Positions 8,351-16,147 of a stretch of DNA of 64,000 nucleotides are shown piece after piece. Position numbers and translations under genes: made by a program. This DNA is from Chitinophagaceae bacterium (GTDB lineage Bacteria; Bacteroidota; Bacteroidia; Chitinophagales; Chitinophagaceae): positions 186,001 through 250,000 of the forward strand of contig SAIW01000007.1 of assembly GCA_004028795.1 (NCBI GenBank), given 5' to 3'. Under the pieces are notes generated by a model. It saw only the letters and a list, made by a program, of their open reading frames with translations, was not told the origin of the DNA and made no database searches. The number at the start of each line of letters is the position of its first letter. Positions within the stretch are counted from its first letter, which is position 1.

Positions 8351-8383
8351 GTAATTATATTATTCTATTAAAATTCCTGATTT

Positions 8384-8421
8384 AAGACCTATGAGGTTTC
8401 AAAAACCTTATAGGTCTTTTT
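8384..8421 (+). terminator. Intrinsic terminator after the M28 peptidase
   Basis: Arms 8384-8399 and 8403-8418 (AAGACCTATGAGGTTT against AAACCTTATAGGTCTT) pair over 16 bp with one G-T wobble, a 3-nt loop, and a T-run to 8421. Confidence 0.85.
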
Positions 8422-8459
8422 AATGGCTTTTAACCTGAAAGATGCCCATTGCATTACAG

Positions 8460-8487
8460 TACAAGAGTGCGACGTAAGGAACGATGC
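8460..8487 (+). repeat. Dispersed GTACAAG..GCGACG element, copy 1
   Basis: The word GTACAAGAGTGCGACG followed by AACGATGC resembles the sequence at 56173-56197 (inverted) and the right half resembles 12828-12845. It lies between the peptidase terminator and mutS. Confidence 0.5.
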
Positions 8488-8588
8488 TATGAAAAACATA
8501 AGTTGGTAACATAGTAAAAATTAAAAGCTGCTTTCAGACAAATCAATTCCATTAAATAAATAATAACCCAACCACTATATTTGTTGTT

Positions 8589-11210
8589 ATGGCAAAAGCA
8601 GGTTCCGCTTCTCCTATGATGCAGCAGCATAAGGCTATTAAACAAAAATATCCTGATGCTATTTTATTATTCAGGGTAGGAGATTTTTATGAAACCTTTG
8701 GAGAAGATGCCATTAAAGCTTCAGCCATTTTAGGCATAACTCTTACCAAAAGAAACAGCGGAGATGCAGCAAGCATGGAACTTGCCGGTTTTCCACATCA
8801 TGCGTTAGATACTTATTTGCATAAATTGGTAAAGGCAGGTCACAGAGTTGCTATTTGCGATCAATTAGAAAACCCCAAAGAAGCGAAAGGTGTAGTAAAA
8901 CGTGGCGTTACGGAATTGGTTACGCCTGGTGTTGCTACCAACGATAAGTTATTAGAACATAACAGCAATAATTTTTTAGCAGCCGTTCATTTTACGGATA
9001 CAACTTTCGGTATAGCATTTTTAGACATCAGTACCGGCGAATTTTTTGTTGCTGAAGGCAATGCAGAATACATTGATAAATTATTACAAAGTTTAAAACC
9101 TGCTGAAGTTATTTTTCAGCGAAGCCATCAAAAACAATTCAAAGAATTATTCGGAACAAAATTTTATACCTACACGTTAGATAGTTGGTTGTTTGAAGAA
9201 GCGTTTGCAACAGAAAGTTTGCTTAAACATTTTCAAACACATTCACTCAAAGGTTTTGGTATTGAAGCTATGCATGTGGCTATTGTGGCAGCCGGTGCAG
9301 TGTTGTATTATCTTAAAGAAACAGAGCATCCTAACCTGCAACATATTGCCACCATTCAAAGAATTGAAAAAGATGATTTTTTATGGATGGATAGATTTAC
9401 CATCAGGAATCTGGAATTAGGAATCGGTAGTTACAGTGAAGGAAAAACTTTGTTAAGTGTATTGGATAATACTATTTCACCTATGGGGGCAAGACTGTTG
9501 AAACGCTGGACAGTATTGCCTTTGAAAGATATTATTAAAATTAATGAACGCTTAGATGCAGTAGAGTTTTTAATTAAAGAAACAGATACAAGGCATTCAA
9601 TAAACAATGCCATTAAACAGTGTGGAGATATTGAAAGGTTGGTAAGTAAAATACCAATGAAAAAAATTAATCCACGTGAAGTAATGCAGTTGGCAAAAGG
9701 CTTACAGCAGGTTGCTGTAATTAAAAATATTTGTGCAACTGTTGCTAATACTTATTTAAGAAGGTTAAGTGATGGATTAAATAATTGCAGTTTTATTCTT
9801 GATAAAATTCTGAATGAAATTATTGAAACACCACCTGTTGCTGCTAATAAAGGTAATTTTATTAAGCAAGGTGTTAACCAAGAGTTAGATAAATTAAGAA
9901 ATATAGCAAGTGGCGGTAAAGAATATTTAATTAATATTCAGCAAAGAGAAAGTGAAGCAACAGGTATTCCTTCGTTGAAGATAAGTTTTAATAATGTGTT
10001 CGGTTATTATTTAGAAGTAACCAATGTGCATAAAAGTAAAGTACCTGCTGAATGGATACGCAAGCAAACATTGGCTAATGCTGAAAGATATATTACTCCT
10101 GAGTTAAAAGAATACGAAGAAAAAATTACAGGTTCAGAAGAAAAAATTTTAGCGATTGAATTGGAAATGTATAATAATCTCCTGATTGCTTTACAGGATT
10201 ATATCGCTGCATTACAAGCCAATGGAAGTATCATCGCAGTCTTAGATTGCCTGTGCTGCTTTGCAGAAAACGCTTTGCGTTTTAATTATAAAAAACCTGA
10301 ATTACATAATGGTTTGCAGTTAGAATTGAAAGAAAGTCGCCACCCTGTTATAGAAAGAAACTTACCTGTCGGAGAAACATATATTGCCAATGATATTGTG
10401 TTGAATGAAGAACAACAGATTATTATTCTAACCGGTCCCAATATGAGTGGTAAGAGTGCCATATTGCGACAAACAGCATTAATAACTTTAATGGCACATA
10501 TGGGAAGCTTTGTTCCGTCTGCATTTGCGAAGATTCCTTTAACAGATAAAATTTTTACAAGGGTAGGAGCCAGCGACAATTTAAGTGGCGGTGAAAGTAC
10601 CTTTATGGTGGAGATGAATGAAACGGCTTCTATCATCAATAATATTTCTGAGAGAAGTTTGATATTATTAGATGAAATCGGTAGAGGTACTTCCACCTAT
10701 GATGGTATTTCTATTGCATGGAGTATTGTAGAATATTTGCATGCATCTTCACATAAACCCAAAACATTATTTGCAACGCATTATCATGAATTGAATGAGT
10801 TGGAAGAACAATTGCCCGGTGTAAAAAATTACCATGTAACAAATAAAGAGGTAGGTAATAAGATAATTTTCTTACGAAAGTTAGCACGTGGCGGAAGTAC
10901 GCACAGCTTTGGTATTCATGTAGCAAAAATGGCGGGAATGCCTCCTGCTTTAATTGAAAGGGCTAATGAAATATTAAAGTTATTGGAAGATGACAGAAAA
11001 GAGATGACAGATGATAGAAAAAAATCAACTGTAAAAAATCTGTCATCTGTCATCGGTAGCCAGTCATCTAAAATACAATTGTCTATTTTTGATGCTCATT
11101 CTCAAACATTTGATGATATACGAAAACTATTAACTGAAATAGATATCAACAGATTAACACCTGTAGAGGCTTTGATGAAGCTGAATGAAATAAAGGGGAT
11201 GCTGAAATAG
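8589..11210 (+). CDS. mutS: DNA mismatch repair protein MutS
   Basis: 873 residues, full length. MutS binds mispaired DNA and recruits MutL. The mismatch-wedge motif is GDF33-Y34-E35; the ATPase has Walker A GPNMSGKS (616-623), the signature 'GASDNLSGGESTFMVEM', Walker B LILLDE (Glu696) and 'ATHYHELNELE'. The C-terminal linker at ~800-825 is encoded by a short inverted repeat (11003-11014 against 11043-11054) made of GATGACAG words, an insertion seen as MTDDRKK...NLSSVIGS; the residues after it (SIFDA onward) resume the usual MutS tail. Monocistronic; the gene to its right is convergent. Confidence 0.97.
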   Translation: MAKAGSASPMMQQHKAIKQKYPDAILLFRVGDFYETFGEDAIKASAILGITLTKRNSGDAASMELAGFPHHALDTYLHKLVKAGHRVAICDQLENPKEAKGVVKRGVTELVTPGVATNDKLLEHNSNNFLAAVHFTDTTFGIAFLDISTGEFFVAEGNAEYIDKLLQSLKPAEVIFQRSHQKQFKELFGTKFYTYTLDSWLFEEAFATESLLKHFQTHSLKGFGIEAMHVAIVAAGAVLYYLKETEHPNLQHIATIQRIEKDDFLWMDRFTIRNLELGIGSYSEGKTLLSVLDNTISPMGARLLKRWTVLPLKDIIKINERLDAVEFLIKETDTRHSINNAIKQCGDIERLVSKIPMKKINPREVMQLAKGLQQVAVIKNICATVANTYLRRLSDGLNNCSFILDKILNEIIETPPVAANKGNFIKQGVNQELDKLRNIASGGKEYLINIQQRESEATGIPSLKISFNNVFGYYLEVTNVHKSKVPAEWIRKQTLANAERYITPELKEYEEKITGSEEKILAIELEMYNNLLIALQDYIAALQANGSIIAVLDCLCCFAENALRFNYKKPELHNGLQLELKESRHPVIERNLPVGETYIANDIVLNEEQQIIILTGPNMSGKSAILRQTALITLMAHMGSFVPSAFAKIPLTDKIFTRVGASDNLSGGESTFMVEMNETASIINNISERSLILLDEIGRGTSTYDGISIAWSIVEYLHASSHKPKTLFATHYHELNELEEQLPGVKNYHVTNKEVGNKIIFLRKLARGGSTHSFGIHVAKMAGMPPALIERANEILKLLEDDRKEMTDDRKKSTVKNLSSVIGSQSSKIQLSIFDAHSQTFDDIRKLLTEIDINRLTPVEALMKLNEIKGMLK
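11003..11054. repeat. GATGACAG-type inverted repeat inside mutS
   Basis: Arm GATGACAGATGA (11003-11014) is the exact reverse complement of TCATCTGTCATC (11043-11054), with 28 nt between. A further GATGACAGA lies just upstream near 10989. The repeat is in frame and falls in the flexible linker before the MutS C-terminus. The same words occur in the ubiA-like gene. Confidence 0.8.
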
Positions 11211-11222
11211 CTTGTAATTAGA

Positions 11223-11903
11223 TTAACTACCAAACAGATTATCTATTTCTGTTGAGATATTTAATTTATAAGGTTTACCTTCTTTTTCTAAATCCTTGTT
11301 TAAAGCTTCACATAAAATATGTAATTCTGCTTTTGCGGTTTGTAAAGTCATATTAATTTGCTTACGACTTTGATATTCATTGTTATGTAATTGCTTAGAA
11401 TAAGCTTCATATTCGTCCCAAAATTCAATTTTGATAACAGAGGAAATTATGTTTAATAAGCTTGAAATAAAAAATAGCTCAGCATGACCAGTTGGGATAT
11501 TCCAATTATAAATAGAATTGTCAGAAAAAACTGATAGATAGCTATTTTTTTGTATTCTCTTATTATGTGCCGCAATGTTTCGAGCTTTTTCAATATCCCT
11601 CCATAAACTTACTTTCGTCATCAATGGTTTTAGAATTTGCTTTAGTTTTAAAACTCTTTTCTTGTATTTGATTTCTGTTCTGACCCCGAAATAATCATTG
11701 TATTCATCTTGAAATGATTTAATATCAATAATATCTGAGAAATACAAAGCTTTCCAAATTCCTAAAATCATATCTTTTTCATCTTCTGTATTTGCATTAT
11801 TAAGGTCTTTTGTGAGACCCTTAATAACCTTACTCCTTCTTAACATATCACTTGTAATGCTGTTAAGTATGAAAATGCTTCCTCCTATATCACTCATATT
11901 CAA
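11223..11903 (-). CDS. Uncharacterised protein with an HEPN-like RX4H motif
   Basis: 226 residues, mostly alpha-helical and soluble, with no signal peptide. No family is recognised. The segment 'WRDIEKARNIAAHNKR' contains R108-N-I-A-A-H113, the R-polar-x3-H arrangement used by HEPN ribonucleases, placed in a helix as expected. Further helices with 'TGHAELFFISSLLNIISSVI' follow. HEPN domains are common in toxins, abortive-infection proteins and CRISPR effectors; whether this one is active is unknown. It is wedged 2 bp before folP (sharing its direction) and convergent with mutS, so it looks like a single accessory gene in a housekeeping neighbourhood. Confidence 0.6.
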   Translation of the reverse strand: MNMSDIGGSIFILNSITSDMLRRSKVIKGLTKDLNNANTEDEKDMILGIWKALYFSDIIDIKSFQDEYNDYFGVRTEIKYKKRVLKLKQILKPLMTKVSLWRDIEKARNIAAHNKRIQKNSYLSVFSDNSIYNWNIPTGHAELFFISSLLNIISSVIKIEFWDEYEAYSKQLHNNEYQSRKQINMTLQTAKAELHILCEALNKDLEKEGKPYKLNISTEIDNLFGS

Positions 11904-11905
11904 TG

Positions 11906-12733
11906 TTATTTTTTCATTGCTTCAATCAATTGCACTGCTTCCACCGCTTCTTTTACATCATGCACTCTTAAAATAGTTGCTCCGTTTAATAAAGCAATCG
12001 TATTTAAAACAGTTGTACCATTTAATGCTTCATCGGCTGTTATGCCTAATGTTTTATAAATCGTACTTTTTCTTGAAAGCCCTGCCAGTATTGGCTTACC
12101 GAGCATTTTAAAAACATTTAATTCTTTCAGCAGTTGGAAATTATGTGCAATGGTTTTACCAAAGCCAAAGCCAACATCAATTATTACATCAAGTATGCCT
12201 GCTGTTTTACAGGCTGCTGTTCGTTCAATAAAAAAATCTAATACTTCTTTCGTTACATTTTTATACACGGGATTCACCTGCATATCAGTTTGTTTACCTT
12301 TCATATGCATACAGATGTAAGGCACTTTTAATGTTGCAACAGTGTTAAGCATTTTTTCGTCATGCAAACCGCCACTCACATCGTTCACGATACATGCCCC
12401 TGCATTCACTGCTGCTTTGGCAACACTACTGTAATACGTGTCTATTGAAATAAATGTCTCAGGAAATGTTTTGTGTATGGCTTCAATAATAGGCAATACT
12501 CTTTGCAATTCTTCTTCGGCACTAATCTGTTTACTTCCCGGTCTGGTGCTTTGCCCGCCTATATCTAATATTCCTGCACCTTCTTTCAGCATTTTTGCTG
12601 CTTCCTGCAATGCCTTGTCTGTATTGGTTTTTCTGCTGCTGGCATAAAAAGAATCGGGTGTGGTATTAATTATGCCCATTACAAGGGGGTGGTCAATTAT
12701 TAACAATCTGCCAGTACAGTTAAGGGTGAACAT
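11906..12733 (-). CDS. folP: Dihydropteroate synthase
   Basis: 275 residues. Joins p-aminobenzoate to dihydropterin pyrophosphate in folate synthesis. Motifs run in order: 'VMGIINTTPDSFYASSR' (pterin/Mg loop 1), 'GAGILDIGGQSTRPGS' (loop 2), 'SIDTYYSSVAKAAVNAGA' and 'IVNDVSGG', 'GFGFGKTIAHN', 'LAGLSRKSTIYK' (pABA/phosphate Lys, Arg) and 'ILRVHDVKEA' (pterin-site Arg-x-His). Upstream the gene is divergent from the DUF1599 gene across a ~165-bp spacer holding hairpin-type repeats. Downstream, the HEPN-like gene follows on the same strand. Confidence 0.97.
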   Translation of the reverse strand: MFTLNCTGRLLIIDHPLVMGIINTTPDSFYASSRKTNTDKALQEAAKMLKEGAGILDIGGQSTRPGSKQISAEEELQRVLPIIEAIHKTFPETFISIDTYYSSVAKAAVNAGACIVNDVSGGLHDEKMLNTVATLKVPYICMHMKGKQTDMQVNPVYKNVTKEVLDFFIERTAACKTAGILDVIIDVGFGFGKTIAHNFQLLKELNVFKMLGKPILAGLSRKSTIYKTLGITADEALNGTTVLNTIALLNGATILRVHDVKEAVEAVQLIEAMKK

Positions 12734-12809
12734 GGTTTTATTTTATATTGCAACAGCATCAAAGATAAGTGGCATTAACTTGTTAAATTATTGACCGAAA
12801 GTTGAAGTG

Positions 12810-12845
12810 CCTGCCTGCCCGTAGGCAGGTGCGATGCAACGATGC
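12810..12845. repeat. Intergenic hairpin (CCTGCC/GGCAGG) and GCGATGCAACGATGC element
   Basis: CCTGCC (12814-12819) pairs with GGCAGG (12824-12829) around a CGTA loop. A similar hairpin (TGCCTG/CAGGCA) stands at 59098-59117. The adjoining TGCGATGCAACGATGC resembles the elements at 8.47 and 56.18 kb. It lies in the divergent folP/DUF1599 spacer. Confidence 0.55.
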
Positions 12846-12897
12846 TAAATTGTCCTAAGGACTCCTTTGGAGAAATACTAAAAGCTGAGTACATAAA

Positions 12898-13440
12898 ATG
12901 AATAAAACTGATGTTCAATACGACGAAGCCGTTAAACAGTGTATTGATATTTTTTTGAAGAAGACAAAAGATTACGGTACATCGTGGAGAGTACTGCGAA
13001 CAATAAGTGTTGTTGACCAGATTTTTATTAAAGCCTTACGCATAAGAACAATACAGGATAAGCAGGTGCAAAGGGTAGGAGATGATATTAAAAGTGAGTT
13101 TATAGGTATCGTGAATTACGGTGTGATTGGTTTAATTCAATTACAAATAAATAATCCGCAGGTAGAAGATTTATCTGTTGAAACTGCAACGGAATTATAT
13201 AATAAACAGGTTGCTTTTGCAAAAGCAACAATGTTGGATAAGAACCATGATTATGGCGAAGCATGGAGAGAAATGAGCCAGGAAAGTTTTGCTGATTTAA
13301 TTTTAGTAAAGTTGTTGCGTATAAAACAAATATTGGCGAATGATGGTAAAACATTAATCAGCGAAGGTATTGATGCAAATTATGTTGATATTATTAACTA
13401 CGCTGTATTTGCTTTGATATTGATTGCCGAGAAAGAATGA
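12898..13440 (+). CDS. DUF1599 domain-containing protein
   Basis: 180 residues, soluble. The family is a nucleotide-modification-associated domain of unknown activity. The protein is an internal duplication: 'KTKDYGTSWRVLR...FIKALRIRTIQ...FIGIVNYGVIGLIQL' in the first half matches 'KNHDYGEAWREMS...LVKLLRIKQIL...YVDIINYAVFALILI' in the second. Each half keeps DYG-x-[SA]-WR, an Arg-rich helix and a Glu/Asp-x2-NY motif, suggesting two equivalent sites or a pseudo-dimer. It ends 10 bp before the BT_3928-family gene in the same direction, so the two are likely an operon. Confidence 0.88.
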   Translation: MNKTDVQYDEAVKQCIDIFLKKTKDYGTSWRVLRTISVVDQIFIKALRIRTIQDKQVQRVGDDIKSEFIGIVNYGVIGLIQLQINNPQVEDLSVETATELYNKQVAFAKATMLDKNHDYGEAWREMSQESFADLILVKLLRIKQILANDGKTLISEGIDANYVDIINYAVFALILIAEKE

Positions 13441-13450
13441 AACTTACGCT

Positions 13451-14560
13451 ATGAAAGTATTGATTAACATCATAAGGATTATAGTTGGAATTCTCTTCAT
13501 ATTCTCTGGCTTGGTAAAAGCCAACGACCCTATGGGTTTGGCTTATAAAATGGAAGAGTTTTTTGAAGCATGGCATTTTCCTTTAATGCCATATTATGTT
13601 TCAATTGTGTTATCATTCGGGATGAATGTATTGGAAATTACCGCAGGCATTGCGTTATTAATAGGCTGGCAGTTAAAATTTACTACCAGATTTTTATTGG
13701 CATTAATAGTCTTCTTCACCTTTCTTACCAGTTATGTTTTGTTTAGCGGAAAGATTACCAATTGCGGTTGCTTTGGAGATTGTATTCCGTTAACACCTAT
13801 ACAAACTTTTGTAAAAGACATTGCTTTATTGGTAATGATTGTTTTATTGACATGGAAGCATAGTATTATGAAACCATTGACGGGAAAAGGTTTCGGCTTA
13901 ATAAGTGTAGCGGCAACAGTATTGCTTTCTTTCTTTTTGCAGTGGTATGTTTTCCGGCACTTACCTTTAGTTGATTGCTTGCCTTACAAAAAAGGCAACA
14001 GTATTCTGGAACAAATGAAAGTACCTGCAGGTGCTGTTTCGGATAGTTTTGAAATTGTATATCAATACAAAAAAAATAATCAGTTAGTTGAATTTGATGC
14101 CAATCATTTTCCAAATGATTTTGACAGCACTTATGAATATGTAAACCGTACAACCAAGCTGATAAGAAAAGGAAATGCAACACCGAAAATTGTTGATTTT
14201 ACTTTAAAAACATTGAGTAATACAGATACAACAACAGCCTTATTTGCACAAACACAACCTTATATTTTATTGTTTGCTAAAGAATTACCGAAGGATAAAA
14301 ATGTATTCAGCAATACAATTTTTGACACAATTAAAGCAAAACAGATTCCTTTATTTATTGTAACAGCAGATAATGATGCAGATAAACTATTCAGCAATTC
14401 GTTTACTGTTTTAAAGTGTGATGTTACTGTAATAAAAACCGCCGCCAGGGTGAATCCTACTTATCTGTTTATGAAAGGAGATAAGATTATTGATAAGATT
14501 AGTTATGTTGATGAAGATAAAATCCTTCAACTTTTATCAACTACAAACTTTAAACCTTAA
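13451..14560 (+). CDS. BT_3928-type membrane protein (DoxX/MauE-like, four TM spans plus C-terminal domain)
   Basis: 369 residues from the ATG at 13451; an upstream in-frame ATG at 13424 lies inside the DUF1599 gene. The N-terminal ~150 residues form four membrane spans with the DoxX/MauE signature 'FSGLVKANDPMGLAYKMEEF' and a Cys-rich loop 'TNCGCFGDC' that is typical of the redox-linked members. The C-terminal ~170 residues, after 'LPYKKGN', look like a periplasmic thioredoxin-like or related alpha/beta domain ('PYILLFAKELPKDK', 'NPTYLFMKGDKIIDK') but lack a clear CxxC. A membrane redox role is inferred from family resemblance; substrate unknown. Confidence 0.82.
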   Translation: MKVLINIIRIIVGILFIFSGLVKANDPMGLAYKMEEFFEAWHFPLMPYYVSIVLSFGMNVLEITAGIALLIGWQLKFTTRFLLALIVFFTFLTSYVLFSGKITNCGCFGDCIPLTPIQTFVKDIALLVMIVLLTWKHSIMKPLTGKGFGLISVAATVLLSFFLQWYVFRHLPLVDCLPYKKGNSILEQMKVPAGAVSDSFEIVYQYKKNNQLVEFDANHFPNDFDSTYEYVNRTTKLIRKGNATPKIVDFTLKTLSNTDTTTALFAQTQPYILLFAKELPKDKNVFSNTIFDTIKAKQIPLFIVTADNDADKLFSNSFTVLKCDVTVIKTAARVNPTYLFMKGDKIIDKISYVDEDKILQLLSTTNFKP

Positions 14561-14570
14561 ACATTAAACA
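14550..14570 (+). repeat. 7-bp tandem repeat (x3) before the ABC permease start
   Basis: Units TTAAACC, TTAAACA, TTAAACA. The first two contain the last codons and TAA stop of the upstream gene; the third ends six bases before the TTG start at 14577. Confidence 0.75.
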
Positions 14571-14576
14571 TTTTTC

Positions 14577-15623
14577 TTGTTCAAAAGCATCACCAAAAAA
14601 ATAATATACGGGCTGTTAGTATTAGCAGGTGTAGTATTATTGGTGTTCTTTCTGTTTCAGGGTTTTGGAGACCCCGCTCGTTTAGTGTTAGGACAATCAG
14701 GTGATGCGAAAACAATGCAGAATATCCGCAAAGAATTAGCATTAGACCAACCTAAATGGAAACAGTTTATAAACTATCTGAACGATGTTAGTCCAGTTGC
14801 TATTCATTCGACAGAAGAAATAAAAAATAAACAACTCAAAGGTTTTTTTATTGGAGGTGAAAATAAATTAGCATTTAAAATTCCTTACTTACGTCGTTCT
14901 TATCAAACCAAAAAAAATGTAGGTGAAGTATTGTTGGATGCTTTACCAAATACCATTGTGTTAGCATTGGCTGCCATGTTGTTTGCTACAGTTATCGGTA
15001 TTTTATTAGGCGTATTGGCAGCAGTAAAACAAAATACATGGATGGATACTTCTGCTGTATTTACAAGTATATTAGGCATTTCAGCCCCTTCATTTTTTAT
15101 GGGAATTATTCTGGCTTACTTGTTTGGATTTGTATTGAGCAATTACACAGGCTTACAAATGACCGGCAGTTTATATGATATTGATTCCATCAACGGTAAA
15201 GCCTTGCAATTAAAAAACCTGATATTGCCTGCATTAACATTAGGCATCAGGCCATTAGCTATTATAACACAATTAACCCGCAGTGCCATGTTAGATGTGT
15301 TAAGTATGGATTATATAAGAACAGCCTATGCAAAAGGATTAAGTAAAATACAGGTTGTATTTAAACATGCTTTGCGAAATGCTTTAAACCCGGTAATAAC
15401 AGCTATTACAGGTTGGTTTGCAGAATTGTTAGCAGGAGCTTTTTTTGTAGAATATATTTTCGGTTGGAACGGCATTGGAAAAATTACTGTTGATGCTTTA
15501 GAGAAATTAGACTTTCCGGTGGTGATGGGAAGTGTTTTAATAACAGCCACTTTCTTTATCCTGGTGAATATTGCAGCCGATGTTTTGTATGGTGTTGTAG
15601 ACCCGAGAGTGAAGATGGGTTAA
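14577..15623 (+). CDS. ABC transporter permease (DppB/OppB family), TTG start
   Basis: 348 residues. Permeases of this family form the membrane channel of peptide or nickel importers. The binding-protein-dependent transport domain covers ~120-345 and includes the EAA loop that contacts the ATPase ('HALRNALNPVITAITGWFAE...IFGWNGIGK'). The first span (~9-30) leads to 'QGFGDPARLVLGQSGD', typical of the family N-terminus. TTG at 14577 is the only plausible initiator: an in-frame stop lies at 14565-14567 and the next Met falls after the first span. No ATPase, second permease or binding protein is adjacent, so its partners are elsewhere. Confidence 0.9.
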   Translation: MFKSITKKIIYGLLVLAGVVLLVFFLFQGFGDPARLVLGQSGDAKTMQNIRKELALDQPKWKQFINYLNDVSPVAIHSTEEIKNKQLKGFFIGGENKLAFKIPYLRRSYQTKKNVGEVLLDALPNTIVLALAAMLFATVIGILLGVLAAVKQNTWMDTSAVFTSILGISAPSFFMGIILAYLFGFVLSNYTGLQMTGSLYDIDSINGKALQLKNLILPALTLGIRPLAIITQLTRSAMLDVLSMDYIRTAYAKGLSKIQVVFKHALRNALNPVITAITGWFAELLAGAFFVEYIFGWNGIGKITVDALEKLDFPVVMGSVLITATFFILVNIAADVLYGVVDPRVKMG

Positions 15624-15667
15624 GTGTTTAATGTCTGATTCATTTATAATTTAATATTTAATCCGAA

Positions 15668-16126
15668 ATGAATTTATTACCATTTAGAAGGTATCAATTT
15701 AGTTCAAAGCTTTCAAGCATTAATTTACTTGAGAAGTTAGATAGTAATATTGAGTTGTATCAAGGTTTACGTTTTGATAATTATAACTTTTCTACTAAAT
15801 TATTCGTTGGAAAGCTAAGAGACAATTCTTTTAAAATTAGGCCAATTTTAAGAGGAAGAAATTCATTTATTCCGATTATTCAAGGCAAACTAATTAATAG
15901 GCAATCAACAACAAGTATTATCTTAAAAATGAGGATTAATTATTTTGTATCAGCTTTTTTTATATGGATTTCTATAACATTAATATTTTTTGAAAGTCAC
16001 AAAAATCTTAGTAATATTTTATTTGCTATTTTCATTTATATTATAGTAATTTATCTTTTTAACATAGAATGTAATAAAGCAATCAAATCTCTGCAAAATA
16101 TTTTTGAAATTTATCCTGAATATTAA
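15668..16126 (+). CDS. Small hypothetical membrane protein
   Basis: 152 residues, not recognised. The N-terminal ~95 residues are polar with beta-like sequence ('KLFVGKLRDNSFKIRPILRG'); two adjacent hydrophobic spans follow ('NYFVSAFFIWISITLIFF' and 'ILFAIFIYIIVIYLF'), then a short charged tail. The gene is more AT-rich than its neighbours by eye and sits alone between the permease and the convergent rlmI-type gene. It may be a recent arrival or a lineage-specific membrane sensor; nothing firmer can be said. Confidence 0.6.
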   Translation: MNLLPFRRYQFSSKLSSINLLEKLDSNIELYQGLRFDNYNFSTKLFVGKLRDNSFKIRPILRGRNSFIPIIQGKLINRQSTTSIILKMRINYFVSAFFIWISITLIFFESHKNLSNILFAIFIYIIVIYLFNIECNKAIKSLQNIFEIYPEY

Positions 16127-16147
16127 ACACTATAAATAGTCATTTCC

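Noticed and set aside
10286-10696. 136-residue minus-strand frame inside mutS
   Set aside because: Antisense shadow of the conserved MutS ATPase; no family likeness.
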